Below are positions 51,809 to 59,339 of a DNA stretch of 64,000 bases, one piece after another. Each line of letters begins with the position of its first letter. The stretch's first letter is position 1. Source of the stretch: Streptomyces sp. MA5143a (GTDB lineage Bacteria > Actinomycetota > Actinomycetes > Streptomycetales > Streptomycetaceae); assembly GCF_900290235.1 (NCBI RefSeq), contig NZ_OLMK01000011.1, forward strand, positions 1 through 64,000, written 5' to 3'. A model generated the notes under the pieces. That model saw only the letters and a program-made list of their open reading frames with translations. It was not told the DNA's origin and searched no databases. Position numbers and translations under genes: made by a program.

Positions 51809-53008
51809 CTAGCTCAACTCCGCCAGCACGCCCAGCAACGCGTCGATCTCCTCCGCCGTGTTGTACGCGTGCACGCTCACCCGTACCGAGCCGTCCCGTT
51901 TGTCAGTGCCGGCCTGGCAGAGGTTGTCGGCGCGGACCATGAAGCCGTGGCTGTACAGGATGAAGCCCAGGTCGTCCGAGGGGATGTCGCGGTGGCGGAA
52001 GGTGACGATGTCGTGGCGCCGCTGGACCGGGGAGTCGGCGGCCAGACTGGCCCGGCAGCCGAGGACCTCGTACGGGGCGAGGTGGCGCAGCCCCTCCGTG
52101 AAGCGGGCCGTGAGTGCCCGGGTCCAGCGGGCGATGCGGTCCGTGCCGGTGGTGTCCAGCCAGTCCAGGGCGGCCTCCAGCGCCGCGATCCCCACCGTGT
52201 TGGGGGTGCCCTGCCAGCCGCCCGGCCGGAACTCCGGCCCGCGGCCGGGGGAGTTGCGGGCCCACACGGCCCCGGAGCCGGGCAAGGCCAGGGCCTTGTG
52301 CCCGGAGAACGCCACGAAGTCCACGTCGAGGCGGTCCACGGAGAGGGGGAGGTGGCCGACGCTCTGCGCGGCGTCCAGACAGATCGGCACGTGCGGGCCG
52401 ACGGCCTCGCGGACGCGGTGCACGTTCATGTCGCCGCCGTACACGTGATGGACGTGGGTGACGGCGACGAAGCGGGTGCGCGGGCCGATCACCGAGGGCA
52501 GCGCCCGGTGGTCGTAGTCGCCGGACGACTCCTGGTACGGCAGCGGCCTCACGCGTACGGTGACGCCCTGCCGCGCCAGCAGGTCCCGGACCTCCAGCCA
52601 GGGGTCCAGATTGGCCCGGTGGTCGGCGAAGGGGACGAGGATGTCGTCGCCGTCCGAGAGGAGGCCCGCGAGCCAGTCGCGGGCGACCGTCCGCAGCCCC
52701 TCGGTGGTGCCGCCGGTGAAGTGCACGCCCGAGCGGTCCGGCGCGGGGTCGCCGAGGAAGTCCTTCACGCGCCGCCGGGTGCGCTCCACCAGGGCCGTCG
52801 TGCGGTTCGCCCAGGGGTAACCGCCCCGTCCCGCGTTGGCGTTGGCGGTCGTCAGATAGGTGAGCGCGGCGTCCAGGACGGCCCGTGGCTTCTGTGTGGT
52901 GGCCGCGCTGTCGAAGTACGTGACGTCCCGGTGCGCGGTGATGATGGGGAACTGCTCCCGCACCGCGCGCTGCCAGTCGGCCAGCTCCTCCAGGTCGGTG
53001 CACGGCAT
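51809..53008 (-). CDS. Cysteine desulfurase-like class V aminotransferase (SufS/Csd-like)
   Basis: A 399-residue PLP enzyme of aminotransferase class V. Features include TYFDSAATTQKP at the start, the His that stacks on PLP in THVHHVYGG, and the PLP lysine in FSGHKALALPGSG near residue 237. A Cys in VRADNLCQAG (near 363) lies where the desulfurase persulfide Cys occurs. It should release sulfane sulfur from cysteine or a related substrate. The stop of the upstream rhodanese fusion is four bases before its ATG 53008. The rhodanese domain next door is a natural sulfur acceptor. Confidence 0.87.
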   Translation of the reverse strand: MPCTDLEELADWQRAVREQFPIITAHRDVTYFDSAATTQKPRAVLDAALTYLTTANANAGRGGYPWANRTTALVERTRRRVKDFLGDPAPDRSGVHFTGGTTEGLRTVARDWLAGLLSDGDDILVPFADHRANLDPWLEVRDLLARQGVTVRVRPLPYQESSGDYDHRALPSVIGPRTRFVAVTHVHHVYGGDMNVHRVREAVGPHVPICLDAAQSVGHLPLSVDRLDVDFVAFSGHKALALPGSGAVWARNSPGRGPEFRPGGWQGTPNTVGIAALEAALDWLDTTGTDRIARWTRALTARFTEGLRHLAPYEVLGCRASLAADSPVQRRHDIVTFRHRDIPSDDLGFILYSHGFMVRADNLCQAGTDKRDGSVRVSVHAYNTAEEIDALLGVLAELS

Positions 53009-53012
53009 GGTG

Positions 53013-54347
53013 TCAGTCCCTCACCAGCGGGGCGCCGGCGTCGCGCCACGCGACGATCCCCCCGGACAGACTGCGGACGTCGGGATGGCCCATACGGGTC
53101 AGCAGCGCCGCGTACCGGGCCGACTTCTCGCCGACCGGACAGGCCAGCAGCACCGGCTGCCGCTTGCTGAACGGCAGGCCGCCGCGGACGAGTTCCTCGA
53201 ACAGCTCGTCGGTGATGTTGACCGACCCGTCGATGTGCAGCGCGGCGTACGCCTGAGGCCCGCGCAGATCCACCACCAGCGGCCGGGGCGCGCCGTCCTC
53301 GATCCACCGCCGTGCCTGAGCCACGTCGACCACCGCGGCCTCCGCCCGCACCTCCGCGTCGGACAGGGCCGACGCGGAGTGCCGACGGGCCGGCCGGCCC
53401 AGCAGTTCGGGGCGGCGCTGCCGTACGTACCCGAGGTAGCTCTCGGCGCGGTCGCAGACGATGAAGACCGCCGTCCGCCGCTCTCCCTCCGCCAACTCGG
53501 CGTCCAGTGGGCGCAGATGGCGTACCGCGCCGTGGACGGCGGCGCCGCCGGTGGGGCCGGTCAGCAGTCCGCAGCGGCGGATCAGGGTCAGCATCCCGTC
53601 GATGGCCTCGTCGGCGGTCACCGACTCGATCGTGTCGTACGTCGCTGGATCGAACAGACCCACCTGGTGCACCTCGTCGATGGTGCGGATACCGGGGATG
53701 AAGTCCGACTTGTGGGCGACGAGGCCGACCACCCGTACGCCGGGGTCGTGTTCGCGCAGGACACGGGCCACACCGGTGGAGGAGCCCGCCGTGCCCACGC
53801 ACGCCACGAACCAGTCGGGGGCCCGGCCGTCGAGGTCCTTGACGATCTCCGGGCCGGTGCCCGCCGCGTGGGCCTCGGTGTTGCGCGGGTTGAAGTACTG
53901 GTCGGTGTGCAGATACGTGTCGTCCGGGCCGGTGAGGGTCTGGTGGAAACGGGTGAGCGGGTCGTCGGTGTCGGTCGGGTCGAGACACTCGCTCTGCCCC
54001 GGCAGCTCCTCGATCTCCGCGCCCAGCAGCAGGAGCAGGTCCTTGATCTCGGGGACCCGCATCCGGTTGGTGACGCTCTTGAAGCGCAGGCCGTGCATCC
54101 CCGCCAGCAGCGCCAGGGCCTTGGCGGTGTTGCCGCTCGACAGCTCCACGACCGTCGCGCCGCGCTCCGCCGCCGAGGCGAGTCCTGGCCCGGCCATGTG
54201 CCAGGCGGCCCGGTCCTTCACCGAGCCGAACGGATTGAGCATCTCCAGCTTGGCGTACAGGTCGATGTGGCGCAGCCCGTGCACGGCCGGGTCGATCCGG
54301 ACCAGCGGCGTGTTGCCGATGGCCTCCGTGATGCTGTCGTACCTCAT
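53013..54347 (-). CDS. Cysteine synthase-like PLP enzyme fused to a rhodanese domain
   Basis: A 444-residue fusion. Residues about 1-320 are a beta-family PLP enzyme: IGNTPLVRI start, PLP lysine in FGSVKDRAAWH near residue 44, substrate loop SSGNTAKALA, and phosphate loop CVGTAGSSTGV. Residues about 335-444 are a rhodanese domain with the persulfide Cys in LLACPVGEKS near residue 401. The fusion suggests that sulfur carried as a persulfide is used in a beta-replacement on a serine-type substrate. ATG 54347 overlaps the stop of the decarboxylase-like gene (ATGA) and is preferred over the longer frame. Confidence 0.88.
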   Translation of the reverse strand: MRYDSITEAIGNTPLVRIDPAVHGLRHIDLYAKLEMLNPFGSVKDRAAWHMAGPGLASAAERGATVVELSSGNTAKALALLAGMHGLRFKSVTNRMRVPEIKDLLLLLGAEIEELPGQSECLDPTDTDDPLTRFHQTLTGPDDTYLHTDQYFNPRNTEAHAAGTGPEIVKDLDGRAPDWFVACVGTAGSSTGVARVLREHDPGVRVVGLVAHKSDFIPGIRTIDEVHQVGLFDPATYDTIESVTADEAIDGMLTLIRRCGLLTGPTGGAAVHGAVRHLRPLDAELAEGERRTAVFIVCDRAESYLGYVRQRRPELLGRPARRHSASALSDAEVRAEAAVVDVAQARRWIEDGAPRPLVVDLRGPQAYAALHIDGSVNITDELFEELVRGGLPFSKRQPVLLACPVGEKSARYAALLTRMGHPDVRSLSGGIVAWRDAGAPLVRD

Positions 54348-55840
54348 GAAACCGGTCCACCCGCTTCCGTGATCGGCCAGTACTCCTCGTCGAGACGCCA
54401 CCTCCAGGAGTCCCGCTCCCGGGTGACGGCCACCGTGCGGGCGAGCGGCTGCCGCTGCGCACGGTGGGCGTGGAAGTCCATCGCGTACCCGGCGGTGTTG
54501 GCGAACGCCAACAGGTCGCCCACCGACGGCGGCCGGGGCAGATGGACCTTGCGGCGGGTGATCAGATCGGCCTCCAGACAGAGATTGCCCGCGAGATACA
54601 CCCCCACCGGCCCCTCGTCGGCGTCCGGGTGCGCTCCGGGGCGGGGGACGAGGACCGGGTCGACGAGCACCCCGTGCTCCTCCAGGCTGACGTCACCGGC
54701 GTTCATGCCGAGGCGCACCAGCAGGTCGCCCGAGTCCGCGCCGGTCCGGCGGACGTCGAGGACCCGCGCCAGTGTCAGTCCGCACTGGTCGACCAGGGCC
54801 CTGCCCGGCTCGACGGCCAGGTCGTAGAGGTGCTCCAGGAGCAGGGTGGCCGCCGGGCGGCCCGAGGCGGGGGCGGGGTGGCGGAGCAGTTCGTCGAGGT
54901 AGCCGGGGCCCGCGGTGGGGCGGTGGGCCGGGTAGAGCGCCGGTGCCCCGCGCAGGGTGCCGCCCTCGTTGCGCAGCCCGTAGCCGTGGCCGCGCCACGT
55001 CAGGGCGGGGCGGGTGCCGAGCACGGCCTCGGCCAGCTCGGTGGTGTACCGCTCCCACTGGGCGGCGTCCGCGACGTACCCGACGCCGAAGCCGCCGCCG
55101 ATGTCGATGACCCGCGGGTCCAGGCCGCGGGCGCGGCACGCGTCCATGACGGCGACACAGGTCTCCAGTGCGACGGCCTTCTCCGCGAGGCCGGTGGTGT
55201 CCAGGTGGTAGGCGAACCCCGTCAACCGGACCGCGTCCGCGTGCCGTTCGACCGCGTCCACCAGGGAGTCCACCTCGCGCACGGGTGAGCCGAAGCGGCT
55301 GCGCCGGAAGAGGACCCGGGTGCCCGACGCCGCGGACGGGGACGACTCGAACTCCGACAGCCGCAGCAGGACATCGGCGCGGGGCAGGCCGTACTTCCGC
55401 ACCAGGACGGCCAGTTGATCCAGCTCGGCGGGGGAGTCGAGGTTGACGCGGGCGCCGGTGCGGGCGGCCAGCCACAGGAACTCGGGGTCCTTGGGGCCGG
55501 TGGCCATGATCCGGTCGGGGGTGAAGCCGCACTCCAGCGCGTGCCGCAGCTCGCCCAGCGAGGCGACGTCGATGCCCACCGCGGCAGGGTCGGTCGCCGT
55601 CAGCCGCCGCACCAGACTGTGCGCCTGGTTGGCCTTGTGCGCGTAGTACACCCGGCCACCGAGGCGGTGGTCGCGGAAGACGGCGCGGAAGCCGGCCGCG
55701 TTCTCCGCGATCCGGTCGGGCAGCAGCACGTTGAGCGGTGAGCCGAGCGAGTCGGCGAGTGTGTGCAGGAAGGGCGCGGCTTCCAGTAACGCGTCGAGCG
55801 GTGGTTCCAGTCGTGGTCGCAGATACAAAGGCGTACGCAC
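54344..55840 (-). CDS. Y4yA-family PLP enzyme (alanine racemase/diaminopimelate decarboxylase fold)
   Basis: A 498-residue fold type III PLP protein. The PLP lysine is in VYYAHKANQ near residue 67, the glycine-rich phosphate loop is DIGGGFGVGY near residue 245, and the C-terminal barrel holds GNLCLEADLI. Length and the N-terminal RPRLEPPL segment match the Y4yA group, whose substrates are unknown; relatives decarboxylate basic or diamino acids. It is the first gene of the operon and contains a TTA codon (codon 18, 55789-55787), so its translation probably depends on the bldA tRNA. GTG start at 55840. Confidence 0.83.
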   Translation of the reverse strand: MRTPLYLRPRLEPPLDALLEAAPFLHTLADSLGSPLNVLLPDRIAENAAGFRAVFRDHRLGGRVYYAHKANQAHSLVRRLTATDPAAVGIDVASLGELRHALECGFTPDRIMATGPKDPEFLWLAARTGARVNLDSPAELDQLAVLVRKYGLPRADVLLRLSEFESSPSAASGTRVLFRRSRFGSPVREVDSLVDAVERHADAVRLTGFAYHLDTTGLAEKAVALETCVAVMDACRARGLDPRVIDIGGGFGVGYVADAAQWERYTTELAEAVLGTRPALTWRGHGYGLRNEGGTLRGAPALYPAHRPTAGPGYLDELLRHPAPASGRPAATLLLEHLYDLAVEPGRALVDQCGLTLARVLDVRRTGADSGDLLVRLGMNAGDVSLEEHGVLVDPVLVPRPGAHPDADEGPVGVYLAGNLCLEADLITRRKVHLPRPPSVGDLLAFANTAGYAMDFHAHRAQRQPLARTVAVTRERDSWRWRLDEEYWPITEAGGPVS

Positions 55841-55944
55841 GGCAGGCGGCCCCCTCTGGTGTGCACCGGCGATGGCGGCTCCCGGCAGTCGAGGACCGCC
55901 GTGGAGTACCGGCAGGCCTCACACAGCCGTTCGGGGATCAGCAT
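55600..55944 (-). CDS. Possible Cys-rich small ORF upstream of the Y4yA gene
   Basis: ATG 55944 opens a frame whose first 36 or so codons have mostly G/C third positions and encode Cys at residues 8, 11, 20, 36, 40 and 42 (CEACRYS, DCREPP, LPCVRLCIC). Beyond about 55838 it overlaps the Y4yA gene in another frame and is then a shadow, so only the first part could be meaningful. GGGA is two bases before the ATG, which is poor. It could be a small regulatory or substrate peptide, or chance. Confidence 0.22.
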   Translation of the reverse strand: MLIPERLCEACRYSTAVLDCREPPSPVHTRGGRLPCVRLCICDHDWNHRSTRYWKPRPSCTHSPTRSAHRSTCCCPTGSRRTRPASAPSSATTASVAGCTTRTRPTRRTVWCGG

Positions 55945-56331
55945 TTCCCGGCGAATGTCCCTTTAAGCCCTGGGATGCGCCCTGGTCTCCGCGATCCCGA
56001 GGCCCGGGAAGCACCGTCCGGCGACGGGTTCACGCCGGGGTGCCCGAGGGGCGCGGGGCGCCGTGCACGGTGCGACAGTGCCGTTGGCGTATGCGACGTG
56101 CGGAGCCGGCAGGGGGCACCCGCGGGGCGCCCTTCCTCGGACGGCCGGCACCCTCTGACCCGGCCGGTTGTCGACCGGCGCCGACCGGGGGCGCACGGTG
56201 GTGGGTCGCGTCGCTCCGCGTGTTCCCGGTGGACCGGACGGAGCGCCGGTCGCTTTGATGGGGGTGGCGCGGGTCCCCGCGCCCCCGGGGTGGGCCAACC
56301 CCCACCGCACACGCGCCGGAGTGGAGCTGCC
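55841..56331. other. Divergent intergenic region between the sulfur operon and the TPR gene
   Basis: A 491-bp region without a secure gene. It must carry the leftward promoter for the Y4yA operon and a rightward promoter for the TPR gene. The only coding-like stretch is a Cys-rich minus-strand frame from ATG 55944 that overlaps the start of the Y4yA gene. Other frames here have poor codon use. Confidence 0.5.
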
Positions 56332-57786
56332 ATGGTGACGGATCGGTACGGCAACCCCCTGTTCGAGTGCACCGCCGAGGCGGCGGCGCATCTGGACCGG
56401 GCCGTGGAGGGGCTGCTGTTCTTCCGCCCCGAGTTCCCCACGGCGGTCGCCGACGCCGTCGCGGCCTCCCCCACGGCACCGCTCGCCCAGGCGTTCTCCG
56501 CGTACCTGGGCGTGCTGGGCACCGAGCCGCGCGACGCCGCCGAGGCCCGCCGCCGCTTCACCGCGTACACCGGCGACCTCGACCGCTCGGCGCTGCCCCG
56601 CCGGGAACGCATGCACCTCGCGGCGGCCAAGGCCTGGCTCGGCGGCGACCTGGGCACGGCGGCCCATGTCCTCGAAGAGCTCGTCGTGGAGAACCCCCGC
56701 GACCCGCTGGCCCTCGCGGTCGGCCACCAACTGGACTTCTTCACCGGCGACGCGACCCGACTGCGGGACCGGATCGGCGGGGCCCTCCCGGCCTGGGACG
56801 CCGACGATCCCCACCGAGGGCCCCTGATGGGCATGTACGCGTTCGGGCTGGAGGAGTCCGGGCACTACGACCGCGCCCAGGAGGTCGCCCTCGCCGCCGT
56901 GGAGCGGAACCCGCGTGACGTCTGGGCCATCCACGCCGTCGTCCACGTCCACGAGATGCGCGGCCGGTTCGCCGACGGCATCGACTACCTGGACGCGCGA
57001 CTCGACGACTGGGCGAGCGGCACCCTCCTGACCGTGCACAGCTGGTGGCACTACGCCCTCTACGCGCTGGAGGCCGGCGACACCGACACGGCCACCCGGA
57101 TCTACGACGCCGTACTGCACCACAAGGACTCCAGCGGGTTCGTCATGGAACTCCTCGACGCCGCCTCCCTGTTGTGGCGGTTCCTCCTCGCCGACCTGGA
57201 CCAGGACGCCCGCTGGGGGGCCCTCGCCGACGCCTGGGCGGCCCGCGCCGACCCGCCGTACTACGCCTTCAACGACGTGCACGCCGTCATGGCGTTCGCC
57301 GGTGCGGGCCGGTTGGCCGAGGCGGACGCGTTCCTCGCGGAACGGCGACGCTGGCTGGAACGCGACGACACCCGCCGGACCACCCATCACACGATGACCG
57401 CCGAGATCGGGCTGCCCGTCGGCGAGGCGCTGGTCGCGTACGTCCGAGGGGACCACGAGACGGTGGTCGACCTGCTGTGGCCGCTCCGCCGCCGCGTGCA
57501 CACCTTCGGCGGCAGCCACGCCCAGCGGGACGCCGTCCAGCGCACCCTCCTGGAGTCGGCCCTGCGCGCCGGACGCGCCGACCTGGCCGGCCGGCTCCTC
57601 GGGGAGCGTGCCGGACTGAGCCCCCACAGCCCCTACAACTGGCTGGGCCAGGCGCGGCTCGCCGACACACTCGGCGAGGCCGGCCGCGCCGCCGTCGCCC
57701 GCGAAACGGCGAACGAGCTGGCCGCGCCCGCCGCGACCCGGCTGAACCGGCAGCTGCACCGGCCGTATCTCGCCCGGACTCCCTGA
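56332..57786 (+). CDS. Tetratricopeptide repeat protein 38-like protein
   Basis: A 484-residue soluble helical-repeat protein resembling the TTC38 family: LLFFRPEFPTAV near the start, HAVVHVHEMRGRFADGI near residue 205, SWWHYALYALEAGDTDTA near 240, and AFNDVHAVMAF near 315. No enzymatic motif is obvious. GGAG lies seven bases upstream of ATG 56332. It is the only plus-strand gene between the sulfur operon and the PKS/halogenase genes; role unknown. Confidence 0.82.
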   Translation: MVTDRYGNPLFECTAEAAAHLDRAVEGLLFFRPEFPTAVADAVAASPTAPLAQAFSAYLGVLGTEPRDAAEARRRFTAYTGDLDRSALPRRERMHLAAAKAWLGGDLGTAAHVLEELVVENPRDPLALAVGHQLDFFTGDATRLRDRIGGALPAWDADDPHRGPLMGMYAFGLEESGHYDRAQEVALAAVERNPRDVWAIHAVVHVHEMRGRFADGIDYLDARLDDWASGTLLTVHSWWHYALYALEAGDTDTATRIYDAVLHHKDSSGFVMELLDAASLLWRFLLADLDQDARWGALADAWAARADPPYYAFNDVHAVMAFAGAGRLAEADAFLAERRRWLERDDTRRTTHHTMTAEIGLPVGEALVAYVRGDHETVVDLLWPLRRRVHTFGGSHAQRDAVQRTLLESALRAGRADLAGRLLGERAGLSPHSPYNWLGQARLADTLGEAGRAAVARETANELAAPAATRLNRQLHRPYLARTP

Positions 57787-57842
57787 GGGCCGCCGCCTCA
57801 GGGTGCGCGGCCCGCTCTCCCCGAAGGGCCGCCGCCTCAGGG
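57787..57842. repeat. 17-bp direct repeat between convergent genes
   Basis: GGGCCGCCGCCTCAGGG occurs at 57787-57803, directly after the TPR gene stop, and at 57826-57842, where it includes the stop codon of the halogenase gene. The two copies are 39 bp apart. Confidence 0.8.
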
Positions 57843-59339
57843 CGCGGCGACGGCCCACCCCAAGCCGTCCTCCGACGTCACCAGACCGCCGGGCCGCAAC
57901 GGCGCCTCCTCCTCCAGCGGCCCGCCGAGGAGACCGCGCTCCTGGAGCACCGATCCCTCGTGGAAGGTCCGCCGGAACGCCGTGGACTCGTACAGCGGAT
58001 TGCGGTGGCCGTCGGAGCCGGGGAGACGGCCCACGACCCGGTCGAGGTCGGAGGAGGCGGCGGTCAGCCGCGCGCCCGCCTCGGCGGGCGCGGCGAGCGC
58101 CGAGTCCCCGGACGCCAGCCCTCCCACCAGCTCCACGAACGCCTCCAGCTCCGTCGCGCCGACATTGGTGACCTTGCGGGCCTTCCAGAAGTACGACCGC
58201 TCGTCCTGGTGCAGGTCGTAGAACGACATCAGGAACTCGTAGAACAGCCCGTACTCGTGCCGGTAACGGGCCTCGAACTCCCCGAAGCACCGGGCCTCGT
58301 CGAGGGTGCCGTCGAGCGTGCTGTTGATCGCCCGGGCCGCCAGCAGCGACCCGTACGTGGCCAGGTGGACACCGGACGACAGCACCGGGTCGACGAAGCA
58401 GGCCGCGTCGCCGACCAGCACCATGCCGGGCCGCCACAGCCGGGTCTTCCAGTACGACCAGTCCTTGCGCACCCGGACCTCGTCGTAGGGGGCCTCGCCG
58501 GCCTGCGGGGCGCCGTCGACGAGGTCCCGTATCTCGGGGCACGAGTCGATCAGCCGCCGCCAGGCCGCCGTCGGATCGCCCTGGACCGCCGCCGCGTGCT
58601 CCCGGCTCACCACCGCGCCCACGCTGGTCAGTTCGTCCCGCAGCGGGATGTACCAGATCCAGCCCTCGTCGAAGGTGGCGCAGAAGATGTTGCCGTCGTT
58701 CGGCTTCGGCAGCCGCCTGCCCCCGGCGACGTACCCGAACACGGCGATGTTCCGGAAGAAGTCGGAGTACGTCCGCTTCCCGCCGACGTGCGTGTGGATG
58801 CGGCTGGTGTTGCCCGAGGCGTCCACCACGTGCCGGGCCCGCGCCTCGCGGGTCTCGCCGCCGGGCCCCATCCAGCGCACGCCCCGCACCCGTTCCTCGT
58901 CGGCGACGACGTCCGAGACCCGGCAGCCCTCCCGTACGTCCACGCCGACCCGGCGGGCGTTGTCCAGCAGGATCGCGTCGAAACGGTTCCGCTCGACCTG
59001 GTAGGCGAACGACGTCGGGTCGGACAGCCGCGGGGACAGCGCGAAGGAGAACTGCCACGGATCCCGGTTGCGGCCCCAGCGGAAGGTCCCGCCGCGCTTG
59101 AGCTTGAACCCGGCCCGCGCGACCTCGTCCTCGACACCCAGGATGCGGCACACCCCGTGCACGGTCGACGGCAGCAGCGACTCCCCGATCTGGTAGCGGG
59201 GGAAGGTCTGCTGGTCCAGCAGGAGCACGCGGTGGCCGCGCAGCGCGACGGCCGACGCGACGGTGGACCCGGCCGGGCCCCCGCCGACGACGATCACATC
59301 GAACTCCTCCGACGGCGTCTCTGATCGCGTGACGGTCAC
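57837..59339 (-). CDS. FAD-dependent halogenase (tryptophan-halogenase superfamily)
   Basis: A 500-residue flavin-dependent halogenase candidate. The FAD motif [13 protein letters not shown] is at about residues 17-29, the [15 protein letters not shown] segment follows, and the halogenase W-x-W-x-I-P motif appears as WIWYIP near residue 227. The FAD-binding [16 protein letters not shown] segment is near residue 305. This pattern fits halogenases that act on carrier-protein-bound phenolic or acyl substrates (CndH-like). GTG 59339 overlaps the PKS stop as GTGA, so it is made with the terminal PKS module. An ordinary FAD hydroxylase is a less likely alternative. Confidence 0.83.
   Translation of the reverse strand: MTVTRSETPSEEFDVIVVGGGPAGSTVASAVALRGHRVLLLDQQTFPRYQIGESLLPSTVHGVCRILGVEDEVARAGFKLKRGGTFRWGRNRDPWQFSFALSPRLSDPTSFAYQVERNRFDAILLDNARRVGVDVREGCRVSDVVADEERVRGVRWMGPGGETREARARHVVDASGNTSRIHTHVGGKRTYSDFFRNIAVFGYVAGGRRLPKPNDGNIFCATFDEGWIWYIPLRDELTSVGAVVSREHAAAVQGDPTAAWRRLIDSCPEIRDLVDGAPQAGEAPYDEVRVRKDWSYWKTRLWRPGMVLVGDAACFVDPVLSSGVHLATYGSLLAARAINSTLDGTLDEARCFGEFEARYRHEYGLFYEFLMSFYDLHQDERSYFWKARKVTNVGATELEAFVELVGGLASGDSALAAPAEAGARLTAASSDLDRVVGRLPGSDGHRNPLYESTAFRRTFHEGSVLQERGLLGGPLEEEAPLRPGGLVTSEDGLGWAVAAP

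Noticed and set aside
50135..53170. 1,011-codon plus-strand open frame opposite lanC, lanB and the desulfurase
   Set aside because: Antisense shadow; no domain or ribosome site, and third-position bias favours the minus-strand genes.
49000..56331. Lanthipeptide precursor gene near lanB/lanC
   Set aside because: Intergenic gaps (49000-49091, 51719-51808, 55841-56331) were read on both strands. No short frame with a leader, Ser/Thr-Cys core and ribosome site was found; only the weak Cys-rich frame at 55944 is listed.
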